Of a stretch of 64,000 nt of DNA, positions 42,326 to 50,883 are shown in pieces. Position 1 is the first letter of the stretch. The number at the start of each line of letters is the position of its first letter. Position numbers and translations under genes: made by a program. The DNA is taken from positions 310,001 through 374,000 of the forward strand of contig NZ_CADFEJ010000001.1 in the NCBI RefSeq assembly GCF_902833055.1, read 5' to 3'. Origin of the DNA: Burkholderia territorii. GTDB lineage: Bacteria > Pseudomonadota > Gammaproteobacteria > Burkholderiales > Burkholderiaceae. The notes under the pieces were generated by a model. The model searched no databases and was not told where the DNA came from. It saw only the letters and a program-made list of their open reading frames with translations.

Positions 42326-43510
42326 TCAGGCCGCGAGCCAGCCTTCGGCGACGCGAACCCAGTAGCTCGCGCCGATCGCGAGGATGTCGTCGTTGAAGTC
42401 GTAGCCGGGGTTGTGCACCATGCAGCCGCCCTTGCTGCCGATCCCGTTGCCGATGAACGCATAGCAGCCGGGACGCGCTTCGAGCATGAACGCGAAGTCC
42501 TCGCTGCCCATCAGCGGCGCGGACTCGGTTTCGACACGATCGGCGCCGAGCATCTGGCGTGCGATATCGGCCGCGAACGCGGTCGGTTCGGGATGGTTGA
42601 CGAGCACCGGATAACCGTACGCGTAATCCACTTCCGCGGTGACGCCGAAGCTTTCCGCCTGACCCTTCGCGAGCGCTTCGATGCGGCGGGCGAGCAACGC
42701 GCGCACGTCGGCGTTCAGCGCGCGCACCGACAGCTTCATCACGACGGTTTCCGGGATGATGTTGAAGGTTTCGCCGGCCTGCACGCTGCCGACCGTGATC
42801 ACGGCCGCATGCTGCGCGTCGACCTCGCGCGCGACGATCGTCTGCAGTGCGACCACGATGCTGCCCGCGGCCGACATCGGATCGCGCGCGAAGTGCGGCA
42901 GCGCGCCGTGGCCGCCGACGCCGCGCAGCGTGATCGTCACGCGGTCGGCCGACGCCATCGCGGCGCCCGTGCGGAACGCCATGTCGCCGGCGGCGCGGCC
43001 CGGCATGTTGTGGATCGCGAAGATGGCGTCGCACGGGAAGCGGTCGAACAGGCCGTCGTCCATCATCGCCTTCGCACCGCCGAAATTCTCCTCGGCGGGC
43101 TGGAAGATCAGGTTCAGCGTGCCGGAGAACCGGCGCGTCGCGGCGAGATGCCGCGCCGCGCACAGCAGCATCGCGGTGTGGCCGTCGTGGCCGCACGCAT
43201 GCATCTTGTTGGCATGGCGGCTCGCATACGGCAAGCCCGTCTCTTCCGCGAGCGGCAGTGCGTCCATGTCGGCACGCAGCCCGATCGTTCGCGTGCCTTG
43301 CCCTTCGCGCATCACGCCGACGAGGCCCGTCTTGCCGATCCCGCGATGGACCTCGTAGCCCCAGCCGGTCAGCAGTTCCGCGACGAGGTCGCTCGTCAGC
43401 GTTTCCTCGAATGCGAGTTCCGGATGCGCATGAATGCGGCGGCGCACCTCGATCAGGTCGGGAGCGATCTCGGCGATGCCGGGGATGACGGGGTTCACGG
43501 CTTGCAGCAT
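42326..43510 (-). CDS. M20-family amidohydrolase (hippurate hydrolase type)
   Basis: A 394-residue metal-dependent amidohydrolase. Metal-binding motifs are present: the MHACGHDGHTAM stretch with Cys and two His ligands, PAEENFGGAK with the catalytic Glu pair, and HNMPG. The dimerisation domain has GHGALPH. The C-terminal His near GGCMVHNPGYDFND completes the site. Such enzymes cleave N-acyl amino acids such as hippurate, or indole-acetyl conjugates. It precedes an MFS carrier in the same operon and is divergent from a LysR gene with a T-N11-A box between them, so it is likely induced by its substrate. Confidence 0.93.
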   Translation of the reverse strand: MLQAVNPVIPGIAEIAPDLIEVRRRIHAHPELAFEETLTSDLVAELLTGWGYEVHRGIGKTGLVGVMREGQGTRTIGLRADMDALPLAEETGLPYASRHANKMHACGHDGHTAMLLCAARHLAATRRFSGTLNLIFQPAEENFGGAKAMMDDGLFDRFPCDAIFAIHNMPGRAAGDMAFRTGAAMASADRVTITLRGVGGHGALPHFARDPMSAAGSIVVALQTIVAREVDAQHAAVITVGSVQAGETFNIIPETVVMKLSVRALNADVRALLARRIEALAKGQAESFGVTAEVDYAYGYPVLVNHPEPTAFAADIARQMLGADRVETESAPLMGSEDFAFMLEARPGCYAFIGNGIGSKGGCMVHNPGYDFNDDILAIGASYWVRVAEGWLAA

Positions 43511-43546
43511 GGTGTCTCCTGTGGGGCGGTGAGGCGTTTGACGCGC

Positions 43547-43565
43547 ATATGACGAGCAAGCATAT
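43547..43565. promoter_or_regulatory. LysR-type box between the amidohydrolase and LysR genes
   Basis: ATAT-N11-ATAT, inside a dyad ATATG-N9-CATAT, lies 37 bp upstream of the amidohydrolase start and 126 bp upstream of the LysR start. It satisfies the T-N11-A rule and is the likely activator site for the divergent operon. Confidence 0.55.
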
Positions 43566-43690
43566 AAATTTCTTTTGCGTACCAGAAGCTGCTAAATTGC
43601 TTTGGTGCACACCGCTGGTTGCCGCTCGGGAATACCCTGAGCCGGCGCGCGTGGCGGGGCACGGGTTTTCCACGAATCACGCATGCCGCC

Positions 43691-44593
43691 ATGAAATACC
43701 ATCAGCTGAAAGCGTTCGTCACCGTCGCGGACGAAGGGAGCATCCGCGCGGCCGCACGGCGCCTGAACGTGTCGCCGGCGGCGTTGACGAAGGCGGTCAA
43801 GGAACTGGAGATCGCGCTCGGCGTGTCACTCGTCGTGCGCACCGCGCGTGGCGTGCAGCTCACCGCGTTCGGCCAGCAGCTGCAGGTGCGCGCGCGGCTG
43901 ATCGTCGCCGAGATGCAGCGCGCGCGCGACGATATCGAGCAGGCGCAGGGCGCGATGACGGGCTCGGTTGCGGCGGCGATCACGCCGGCCGCCGCGGTGA
44001 CGATCCTGCCCGATGCGTTTCGCGCGTTCCGGCGGCGCTTTCCGGTCGCGCGCGTCAGTCTGATCGAAGGGTTTCCGGGCGTCGCGCTGCCGCGGCTGCA
44101 CGACGGCTCGCTCGATTTCGCGGTGGCTGTCGTCGTGCCCGAACTGCTGGCGGCCGAGTTCGATCACGCGGAACTTTATGCGAGCCGATCGTTGATCGTC
44201 GCACGCAAGGAGCATCCGCTCGCGTCGGCCACGTCGCTCGCCGATCTCGTCGATGCCGACTGGCTGATGAATCCGTCGCCGGAAAGCTCGACCCAGGTGC
44301 TGTTCAACTCGTTCATCGCATACGGGCTGCCGGTGCCGCAGCGGGTCGTCGAATGCCCGAGCTTCGGCCTCGCGCACAGCCTGATGACGAGCTGCGACCT
44401 GATCGCATCGATGCCCGAACAGCTGCTGCAGGGGGAGTGGGCGCGCGACCGGCTCGCGGTGCTGCCGATCCGCGAGCGGCTGCCCGGCGTGTCCGTGCAG
44501 GTCGTCACGCGCCGCGACAGCCCGCTCACGCCGGCCGCGGCCATGCTGCTCGACTGCCTGCGCGATTCCGCGCGACGCAAAGGGCTCAGATGA
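43691..44593 (+). CDS. LysR-family regulator, probable activator of the divergent amidohydrolase operon
   Basis: A 300-residue regulator with an N-terminal winged helix (MKYHQLKAFVTVADEGSIRA, then LNVSPAALTKAVKELEIALG) and a type 2 periplasmic-binding-like effector domain. The N-terminus is close in style to regulators of aromatic and amino-acid catabolism (for example the TsaR/AbgR group); AbgR controls aminobenzoyl-glutamate amidohydrolases, which fits the M20 neighbour, but this is analogy. Start MKYHQL at 43691 is chosen because the 24 residues before it do not belong to the fold. Confidence 0.92.
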   Translation: MKYHQLKAFVTVADEGSIRAAARRLNVSPAALTKAVKELEIALGVSLVVRTARGVQLTAFGQQLQVRARLIVAEMQRARDDIEQAQGAMTGSVAAAITPAAAVTILPDAFRAFRRRFPVARVSLIEGFPGVALPRLHDGSLDFAVAVVVPELLAAEFDHAELYASRSLIVARKEHPLASATSLADLVDADWLMNPSPESSTQVLFNSFIAYGLPVPQRVVECPSFGLAHSLMTSCDLIASMPEQLLQGEWARDRLAVLPIRERLPGVSVQVVTRRDSPLTPAAAMLLDCLRDSARRKGLR

Positions 44594-44770
44594 GCTGCTC
44601 CATGAGCGCCACGCAGCACATCAGGTAGTGATCCTGATTATCTGGCGCGCGCCTGCGATTCGTCACGATCGACGCACGCCTGCCGCGAGCCGGTATCATA
44701 GCGGCCGGCCTGCCGCCCCGGCCGGCTTCCGACAACACGCCATCCGGCATCCAGCAATCAGAGGCATCAC

Positions 44771-45091
44771 ATGACCAGTGCAACCCAATTCGACAACGTG
44801 TCGGTCGTCAAGCGCGCGAACGTCTATTTCGACGGCAAGTGCGTGTCGCATACCGTGCTCTTCCCGGACGGCACGCGCAAGACGCTCGGCGTGATCCTGC
44901 CGTGCGCGCTCAACTTCGGCACGGACGCGCCCGAATTGATGGAAGTGCAGGCCGGCAAGTGCCGCGTGAAGCTCGACGGCAGCAGCGAATGGCAAACCTA
45001 CGGCGCGGGTGAATCGTTCTCGGTGCCGGGCAACAGCCGCTTCGACATCGAAGTGCTCGAGACGCTCGACTACGTCTGCAGCTACCTGTAA
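44771..45091 (+). CDS. ppnP: Pyrimidine/purine nucleoside phosphorylase (PpnP, formerly DUF1255/YaiE)
   Basis: A 106-residue cupin-fold enzyme that splits nucleosides with phosphate to free base and ribose-1-phosphate. The family pattern is intact over the whole length: [20 protein letters not shown], then [20 protein letters not shown], and the C-terminal [20 protein letters not shown] ending in CSYL. The length equals that of E. coli PpnP plus about ten residues at the N-terminus. It is a single gene bounded by a strong hairpin. Confidence 0.94.
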   Translation: MTSATQFDNVSVVKRANVYFDGKCVSHTVLFPDGTRKTLGVILPCALNFGTDAPELMEVQAGKCRVKLDGSSEWQTYGAGESFSVPGNSRFDIEVLETLDYVCSYL

Positions 45092-45138
45092 GCGCGCAAG
45101 CACCGGCCGCGGCGCATGCGCGCGGCGGTGCGCCCAAA

Positions 45139-45168
45139 CGACAAGCCCCGCCGAAGCGGGGCTTGTCG
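45139..45168. terminator. GC-rich hairpin between ppnP and the convergent exported gene
   Basis: A perfect 13-bp stem (ACAAGCCCCGC core) with a CGAA loop, which reads TTCG on the minus strand and is very stable. It follows ppnP by 47 bp and the convergent gene by 36 bp. There is no long T-run on either side. Confidence 0.7.
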
Positions 45169-45204
45169 CATGCGGGGACGGCGCAAGGCCGTCAAGCGAG
45201 GCGC

Positions 45205-45537
45205 TTACAGGCAGGCGCTGATGTCGCCGGCCGCGGCCGCGTCGCCGCGCACGCCGACCCACGTCTTCGCGCCCGGCTTCCACGACGGACGAACCATCGC
45301 GGCCGCACCGTTCGGCGGTTGCTGGCCCGGCGCGTACACGTCGGTCGCAAGCCCGTTGGCGAGCACGTTCTGCGAGATCACCTGTTGCTGCGACTTGTCG
45401 GCCCAGGTCTTGGCGATGCACGCCGAGACGTCCGCGGCCTCCTTCTGGCTTTGTCCCACATTCTGCACGGCCGGATCGGCCGCGTGAGCAGAAATTGCCA
45501 CGGTCAATGCGATGAGCGGTAAGTATTTCACGTTCAC
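45205..45537 (-). CDS. Small exported protein, function unknown
   Basis: A 110-residue protein with a signal peptide ending in SAHA before ADPAVQ. The mature part has two cysteines (VSACIAKTW and the C-terminal ISACL) likely joined in a disulfide, and a beta-rich middle (QPPNGAAAMVRPSWKPGAKT, WVGVRGDAAAAG). The pattern resembles small periplasmic proteins common in Burkholderia; no role is known. Single gene with a hairpin beyond its stop. An AT-rich intergenic region of 503 bp lies upstream. Confidence 0.75.
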   Translation of the reverse strand: MNVKYLPLIALTVAISAHAADPAVQNVGQSQKEAADVSACIAKTWADKSQQQVISQNVLANGLATDVYAPGQQPPNGAAAMVRPSWKPGAKTWVGVRGDAAAAGDISACL

Positions 45538-46040
45538 GTTTTATCTCCCTCGAGTCGTGATTGATTGAGTGGGATGCGCAGCAGAACTGCGTGCATGTGA
45601 GATTGCATCGGACAAATGCGGTTCCGGCGATTCCGAAACAAGTTGTTAACGCGCTTGCCAAACGGCAATCCGGATGCTGTGCGTTCTGTTGCGCGGCGGC
45701 ATGCGTCGCGCGGTCCGTATGGAGACGCGGCGGCGACGTCATGCGTCGTGAGGTCGGCTCGCTGCCCCGAGGTGTGGCGGATTGACGGTCGCGGCGGGCT
45801 GCATGTGTCTGCATGTCGCGCCGCGACGTTTCTTTATTGAATGACGATGTGGAATGGCTGAAAGTTGGCCCCGTCGCATGAGCATCATGATGACAAACTT
45901 TCGTCCGATCAATTGTCAACGAAGTTTAAACGCGCGGGCTCGCTGCGGCACGCATGGGCGTGCCGTTTCGCGAGATCGAGCGATGACGGGAGAAGCTGGC
46001 GAGCGGCTCGTACGCCACGCACGCGATACGTGTCAGCGTG
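45538..46040. other. 503-bp stretch without a supported gene
   Basis: Between a leftward exported-protein gene and the end of the leftward ClC gene. It is less GC-rich than the neighbourhood. Frames of 70-90 codons occur on the plus strand but have no ribosome site or recognisable product. It must contain the promoter of the exported-protein gene. Confidence 0.5.
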
Positions 46041-47828
46041 TCAGCCGGCCTTGCGTGCGCCTGCGTCGCGCAGGTTGACGGGTACGACCGGACGGAAGCG
46101 TTCGCGCTTCTGTTCGTCGTCGAAGTGCTGAAGGGCCGGCTTGATCAAGTCGCTGCGCGACACGATGCCGACGATGCGCAGCGATTGCGGATCGTCGACG
46201 ACGGGCAGGCGCTCGAGGCCGAGCATCGCGAGTCGCGATGCGACCACGCGGCACGTTTCGTGTGCCTGTGCGATTGCCGGCACATGCTCGGCGAATACGC
46301 TCGCGAGCACGGCGCCCGGGCCGGCGTGCGCGCGCTGCGCGTCGAGCGTCGCGCGATCGATGACGCCGAGCAGGCGACCGTTCTGCACGACGGGGTATGC
46401 ACGGTGCGTCTGCTTCACGCCGAAGTATTGCGACTCGACGACGTCGAGCGGCGTGGCGCCATCGATCGCGACGAGCGCGTCCGCCGAAGTCATCACTTCG
46501 GCGACGTCATGGCGTTCGAGCGGATCGACGCCGTATTCGCGATAGATGTGATACCCGCGGCGTGCGATCTTTTCTGTCATGATCGAACGCTTCATCACGA
46601 CGGTCGCGAAACCGTGCGCGACGAGCGTCGCGGCGAGCAACGGCAGCAGCGCGTTCGCGTCGTGCGTGAGGCCGAACGCGAAGACGATCGCGGTCAGCGG
46701 TGCGCCGAGCGTCGCGCCGAGCGTCGCGGCCATGCACACGAGCGGCCACAGCGTCGGATCGCCGCCGGGCAGCACCGGCGACAGCACGGTGCCGAGGCCG
46801 GCGCCGAGCATCAGCAGCGGGGCCAGCACACCGCCCGACGTGCCCGAGCCGAGCGCGATCACCCACATCACGGCCTTCACGATCAACAGCGCGAGCGCGA
46901 CCTTCAGCGCGATGTGCTGGTGCAGCAGGTCGCCGATCACGTCGTAGCCGACGCCGAGCGCGCGCGGCTCGAGCCAGCCGCCGATGCCGATCACGATCGC
47001 GCCGAGCGCCGGCCACCACATCCAGTGCACGGGCAGCTTTGCGAAGGTGTCCTCGACGCGATAGAGCGCAGCCGACAGGCCGCACGCGAGCACGCCCGAC
47101 AGCAGGCCCGCGACGATGCAGGACAGCAGCGCGACGGGCGTCGGCGATGCGGTGGTCAGCGGAAACAGCGGGCCGACACCGAAGAACACGGCGCGGGCGA
47201 AACCGGCCACCGCGCATGCGAGCGCAACGGGCAGGAAACTGCGCGGACGCCATTCGAACAGCAGCAATTCGACGGCGAGCAGCACGGCGGCGACCGGCGT
47301 GCCGAACACGGCCGTCATGCCGGCGGCCGCACCCGCGACCAGCAGCGTCTTGCGCTCGGCCGCGCTCACGTGCACGCATTGCGCGATCAGCGAGCCCAGT
47401 GCGCCGCCCGTCATGATGATCGGGCCTTCGGCGCCGAACGGGCCGCCGCTGCCGATCACGACGCCGGACGACAGCGGCTTGAGAATCGCAACCTTCGGCG
47501 ACATGCGGCTCTTGCCGAACAGGATCGCCTCGATCGCTTCCGGAATGCCGTGGCCGCGGATCTTTTCCGAACCGAAGCGCGCCATCAACCCGACGATCAG
47601 GCCGCCGATCACCGGCACGACGATCACCCACGCACCGAGCGTGTTGAGTGCGGGCGAGCGGTCGGCGAACGAGATCTGCTGGAAGAAGAACAGATTCGTG
47701 AACAGGCGGATCAGGCTCAGCAGCACGAACGCCGCAAGTGTGCTGAGCACACCGATTCCGGCCGCCAGCAACGCGATCCTGGGCAGGCGTTCGTTGGTCG
47801 AGAAATCGCGTTTGTGCGGTGCGTTCAT
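46041..47828 (-). CDS. ClC-family chloride channel/antiporter with two C-terminal CBS domains
   Basis: A 595-residue membrane protein with ~14 helices. The ClC selectivity signatures are visible but modified: GHGIPEAIEA (His where E. coli has Ser107), GAEGPIIMTGG with the gating Glu, and GSGTSGGVLAP near residue 320. Two CBS domains fill about residues 445-590 (AEVMTSADALVAIDGATPLD; RLPVVDDPQSLRIVGIVSRS), which sense adenine nucleotides in other ClCs. It lies 30 bp after a MarR gene and is probably co-transcribed with it. Ion specificity is not certain, and a fluoride-type ClC is unlikely given the long CBS tail. Confidence 0.92.
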   Translation of the reverse strand: MNAPHKRDFSTNERLPRIALLAAGIGVLSTLAAFVLLSLIRLFTNLFFFQQISFADRSPALNTLGAWVIVVPVIGGLIVGLMARFGSEKIRGHGIPEAIEAILFGKSRMSPKVAILKPLSSGVVIGSGGPFGAEGPIIMTGGALGSLIAQCVHVSAAERKTLLVAGAAAGMTAVFGTPVAAVLLAVELLLFEWRPRSFLPVALACAVAGFARAVFFGVGPLFPLTTASPTPVALLSCIVAGLLSGVLACGLSAALYRVEDTFAKLPVHWMWWPALGAIVIGIGGWLEPRALGVGYDVIGDLLHQHIALKVALALLIVKAVMWVIALGSGTSGGVLAPLLMLGAGLGTVLSPVLPGGDPTLWPLVCMAATLGATLGAPLTAIVFAFGLTHDANALLPLLAATLVAHGFATVVMKRSIMTEKIARRGYHIYREYGVDPLERHDVAEVMTSADALVAIDGATPLDVVESQYFGVKQTHRAYPVVQNGRLLGVIDRATLDAQRAHAGPGAVLASVFAEHVPAIAQAHETCRVVASRLAMLGLERLPVVDDPQSLRIVGIVSRSDLIKPALQHFDDEQKRERFRPVVPVNLRDAGARKAG

Positions 47829-47858
47829 CGGCGTAGGGAAAGGTCGGTAAAGCGTGGG

Positions 47859-48272
47859 TCAGTAATCGATCTGCGGAACCTGGAACGTGCCCTTGAGCGA
47901 TTTCAGTTCCGTGCGGTGCATGGCCGCGAGGCGGGCGAGCAGCGTCTCGCCGGCTTCCTCGAGATGGACCTCGACCTGCCGGCGGTCCGCCTCGCTCGTC
48001 TTGCGCTTCACGAGCCCGAGCGCCTCGCAGCGCGTCACCAGCGCGACGACGCCGTGATGCTGCGCCTGCAGGCGTTCGGCAAGCTCGCCGATCGTGGCCC
48101 ATTCGCGATGCGGGTAGCCCTTGATGTGCAGCAGCAGCAAATATTGCAGCGGCGTCACGCCTTCGCTTTGCGCGGCGCGCTCGGAGAAGCGCTCGAAGCG
48201 GCGCATCTGGTAGCGGAACTCGGACAGTTGCTGGAAATCGCTTTTGGTCAGCGCGCGTCGGGTATCGGTCAT
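47859..48272 (-). CDS. MarR-family regulator of the ClC operon
   Basis: A 137-residue winged-helix protein: FRYQMRRFERFSERAAQSEG, VTPLQYLLLLHIKGYPHREW, TIGELAERLQAQHHGVVALV (recognition helix) and the wing KRKTSEADRRQVEVHLEEAG with the conserved DRR. The ATG at 48272 is used because it lies 31 bp from a perfect AT-rich palindrome and no family residues occur upstream. It precedes the ClC gene by 30 bp, so it likely controls its own operon and maybe the HPP-CBS gene upstream. Confidence 0.93.
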   Translation of the reverse strand: MTDTRRALTKSDFQQLSEFRYQMRRFERFSERAAQSEGVTPLQYLLLLHIKGYPHREWATIGELAERLQAQHHGVVALVTRCEALGLVKRKTSEADRRQVEVHLEEAGETLLARLAAMHRTELKSLKGTFQVPQIDY

Positions 48273-48303
48273 TGCGGTCGGTCTGGCAGCAGTTTCGGTA
48301 GCG

Positions 48304-48332
48304 TCAAATATATCATAACGTGATATATTTGA
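48304..48332. promoter_or_regulatory. AT-rich perfect palindrome, probable MarR operator
   Basis: Two perfect 12-bp arms, TCAAATATATCA and TGATATATTTGA, are separated by five bases. This very AT-rich element stands out in a GC-rich genome and sits 31 bp upstream of the MarR start, in the gap to the HPP gene. On the minus strand TATGAT within it could be a -10 box, so binding would block transcription. Confidence 0.75.
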
Positions 48333-48373
48333 CCGATTTTCTGCGGAAATCGCGGATTTTTTGCTCGTCTGCG

Positions 48374-49549
48374 TCAGGCCGCCTCGAGCATTTGCGTCTG
48401 CTGGTACAGGCCCGTGACGAGATCCGTCTGCGTAATGATGCCGACAAGCCGGTGCGATGCGTCGACGACCGGGATGTGATGGTGGCCCGAATGCGTAAAC
48501 AGCGGCACCAGCGCGGTGATCGGCATGGTCTGCGGTACGGACGCGACGTCGCGCGTCATGACGGTGGCGACGCTGGGCGGCTGGCCGCCGAGCGACTGTG
48601 GCAGCCGCGCGGCGAGCCGCTGCCATAGCGGGGCCGGGCGGTGCGGCTGGCGCGTGAGGTCGGCGCGCGTGACGATGCCGATCAGCCGATCCTCGCCGTC
48701 CACGACGGGCAGCGCCTTCACGCGATGGCGGTCGAGCAGCGTCAGCGCGGCCGTCACAGATGTCGACGGCGCGACTTCGATCGCGTTCTTCGTCATCAGG
48801 TCGGCGCACGTGAGCTGGCCGAACGTGCGCGCATACGCCTGCATTTCCGTTTCGCGCAACAGCATTTCGAGGTCGTCCGGGTCGACGTCGAGCCATTCGC
48901 CGCGGCGCTTCAACACGGCGTCGAGATCGGCGCGCGTGAAGCCGCCGCGTGCCGGCGCGGTGCTGCCGGCTTGCGGTTTCGCATCGGGACGCACGCCGCC
49001 GTGCGGATAGCGGTGACCCGTCAACGCGTGGTACACGAGCGCGGCCGACAGCAGGATCCCCGATTGCAGCGCGATCGGCTCGACGACGAAGCCGAAGCCG
49101 AGCGAGTGGATCGCGGGGCCGCCGAGCACGGCCGTCAGCGCGACCGCGCCCGACGGCGGGTGCACGCAGCGCAGTACGAACATGCCGCCGATCGCCAGCG
49201 CGACCGCCACCGCGGCGGCCGTGATCGGATCGGCGATCGACTGCGCGCATGCGACGCCGACGGTCGCCGCCACCAGGTTGCCGCCGATGATCGACCACGG
49301 TTGCGCGAGCGGGCTCGCAGGCACCGCGAACAGCAGCACCGCCGATGCGCCCATCGGCGCGACGAGCAGCGGCACGAGGCCCGGCACGCCGGGCAGCAGC
49401 CGCATCGTGACGCCGACCGTCGCGATGCCGACGAGCGCGCCCATGCACGAGCGCATGCGCTCGCGCCAGCCGAGCGTCATCGGATGGGGGATGAAGCTGT
49501 GCAGCCATTGGAGGAAGGTGCGACGCGACGAGGAAGAGCCTGACGACAT
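48374..49549 (-). CDS. HPP-family membrane protein with two CBS domains
   Basis: A 391-residue protein: an N-terminal HPP domain with four to five membrane helices (residues ~25-185) containing the family's name motif in RCVHPPSGAVALTAVLGGPA, and two CBS domains in the C-terminal half (TCADLMTKNAIEVAPSTSVT; SVATVMTRDVASVPQTMPIT). HPP proteins have been described as nitrite or small-anion transporters in plastids and cyanobacteria; bacterial roles are uncertain. The next genes are a MarR regulator and a ClC with CBS domains, so a theme of nucleotide-gated anion transport is plausible. Start MSSGSS at 49549 fits a good promoter upstream. Confidence 0.9.
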   Translation of the reverse strand: MSSGSSSSRRTFLQWLHSFIPHPMTLGWRERMRSCMGALVGIATVGVTMRLLPGVPGLVPLLVAPMGASAVLLFAVPASPLAQPWSIIGGNLVAATVGVACAQSIADPITAAAVAVALAIGGMFVLRCVHPPSGAVALTAVLGGPAIHSLGFGFVVEPIALQSGILLSAALVYHALTGHRYPHGGVRPDAKPQAGSTAPARGGFTRADLDAVLKRRGEWLDVDPDDLEMLLRETEMQAYARTFGQLTCADLMTKNAIEVAPSTSVTAALTLLDRHRVKALPVVDGEDRLIGIVTRADLTRQPHRPAPLWQRLAARLPQSLGGQPPSVATVMTRDVASVPQTMPITALVPLFTHSGHHHIPVVDASHRLVGIITQTDLVTGLYQQTQMLEAA

Positions 49550-49604
49550 GGACGATAAGCGGCAAAAATGACGGCGAGGATGACGTAGCGCAAGGAAGGC
49601 GCAG

Positions 49605-49634
49605 ATTATATCGCGTTGTGATACAAATTGTCGC
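49605..49634 (-). promoter_or_regulatory. Predicted promoter of the HPP-CBS gene
   Basis: On the minus strand a perfect -10 TATAAT (49610-49605) lies 18 bases after GCGACA (49634-49629, four of six consensus positions). The predicted transcript start is about 50 nt before the HPP start codon. Confidence 0.55.
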
Positions 49635-49679
49635 GCTGCATCAATGCGTTGCACGTGCGCGACGCGTTCGTCGTGCGGG

Positions 49680-49702
49680 AACCTTTCATCCGATGAAAGG
49701 TT
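49680..49702. promoter_or_regulatory. Perfect 10-bp inverted repeat upstream of a LysR gene
   Basis: AACCTTTCAT and ATGAAAGGTT are separated by CCG. It lies in the 365-bp divergent gap between the HPP-CBS gene and a LysR gene; no T-run follows, so an operator is more likely than a terminator. Confidence 0.5.
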
Positions 49703-49914
49703 GGCGGCGTCGCGATCGCGCAAATTTGTCCGCGGCGGCGTACAATTCGGGCCACTCGATCCCCCGATATGCCACAACCACGCACGCGATGCCCGCTCTC
49801 ACGCCCGTTCCCCGGCATGGCGATCGCTCGCGCGTGGTCCGCGCGCACGCGCCGACTTTCGTCTGACGCGGGCGCCGCGGACGTTTCCCCACCGACACTC
49901 CCCAAGCCAATTCA

Positions 49915-50883
49915 ATGGACATGCTCGAAAACATGCGCCTGTTCGTGCGCGTTGTCGAAGCCGGCAGTTTCACCGCGGTCGCCAAAGAAATCGACGCGAC
50001 CACCGCGCAGGTGTCGCGCGCGGTGTCGAATCTCGAAGCTCACGTACAGACGCGGCTGCTGCATCGCACGACGCGTCATCTCGGCCTCACCGAAAGCGGC
50101 GAGCGCTACTTCGAGCGTGCGAAATCGATCCTCGCGGAATTCGACTATGCGAACGCCGAAGCGCGCAACGCGCTGCTGCGGCCGAGCGGCAAGATGCGTA
50201 TCCATGCGATGACGGGGCTCGGGCAGAGTCATGTCGTATCGTCGATCGTGCGTTACCAGGAAGACAACCCGGACGTGTCGGTCGAGCTGACACTCGCGCA
50301 GCGGATGCCGAACCTCGTCGAGGAAGGCTACGACGTGTCGATCGTGACCGCGTCGCAGCTGCCCGATTCCGGCTACGTCGCGCAGACCTGCGGAACCAGT
50401 TGCAGCGTGCTGGTCGCGTCGCGTGAGTACCTGGCGCGGCACGGCACGCCGACGACGCCCGACGACCTGCCGAACCACGTGTGCCTGCGCCTCGACACGC
50501 CTGCATCGCCGGCCAGCGAGTGGCGGCTCGAGCGAGGCGACGGCGAGGAGACGGTGTACGAGCTGCAGCCGGCGCCGTTCCAGGTCAACGTGCCGGATGC
50601 ACTGTGCGTCGCGGTGCGGGCAGGGCGCGGCATCGCGTGCGTCGCGCTGTACACCGTGCTCGACGACCTCCGCGCAGGGCGCCTGATTCGCGTGCTGCCC
50701 GAGTACCGGCTGCAGACCGTCAGCGTGTATGCCGTCTATGCGACGCGCCGCTATCTCGACGCGAAGATCCGCACCTTCCTCGACCATCTGCGCACGACGC
50801 TCACGCCCGCGCTTGAGAACGACCTGCGCGAACTCGACCGGTTGGCGGTCGAACCGATGCCGGGCAGCCGCCAGCACGCGTGA
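49915..50883 (+). CDS. LysR-family transcriptional regulator (CrgA-like group)
   Basis: A 322-residue regulator with an N-terminal winged helix (MRLFVRVVEAGSFTAVAKEI, then TAQVSRAVSNLEAHVQTRLL, HRTTRHLGLTESGERYFERA). The pattern HRTTR and the following GERYFER place it in the large CrgA/AaeR-like LysR branch. The effector domain follows from about residue 90. No metabolic gene lies next to it: the divergent gene is HPP-CBS, 365 bp away, and the gene downstream is another LysR after a gap. Target and ligand unknown. Confidence 0.92.
   Translation: MDMLENMRLFVRVVEAGSFTAVAKEIDATTAQVSRAVSNLEAHVQTRLLHRTTRHLGLTESGERYFERAKSILAEFDYANAEARNALLRPSGKMRIHAMTGLGQSHVVSSIVRYQEDNPDVSVELTLAQRMPNLVEEGYDVSIVTASQLPDSGYVAQTCGTSCSVLVASREYLARHGTPTTPDDLPNHVCLRLDTPASPASEWRLERGDGEETVYELQPAPFQVNVPDALCVAVRAGRGIACVALYTVLDDLRAGRLIRVLPEYRLQTVSVYAVYATRRYLDAKIRTFLDHLRTTLTPALENDLRELDRLAVEPMPGSRQHA

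Larger units (their letters stand above)
49550..49914. other. 365-bp divergent intergenic stretch
   Basis: Holds the HPP-CBS promoter near its left end, a perfect 23-bp inverted repeat at 49680-49702 and a TACAAT -10-like box at 49741-49746 facing the LysR gene. No reading frame in it is convincing. Confidence 0.5.

Noticed and set aside
46038..48323. Long plus-strand frame opposite the ClC and MarR genes
   Set aside because: Arg/His/Asp-rich shadow of two well-supported minus-strand genes.
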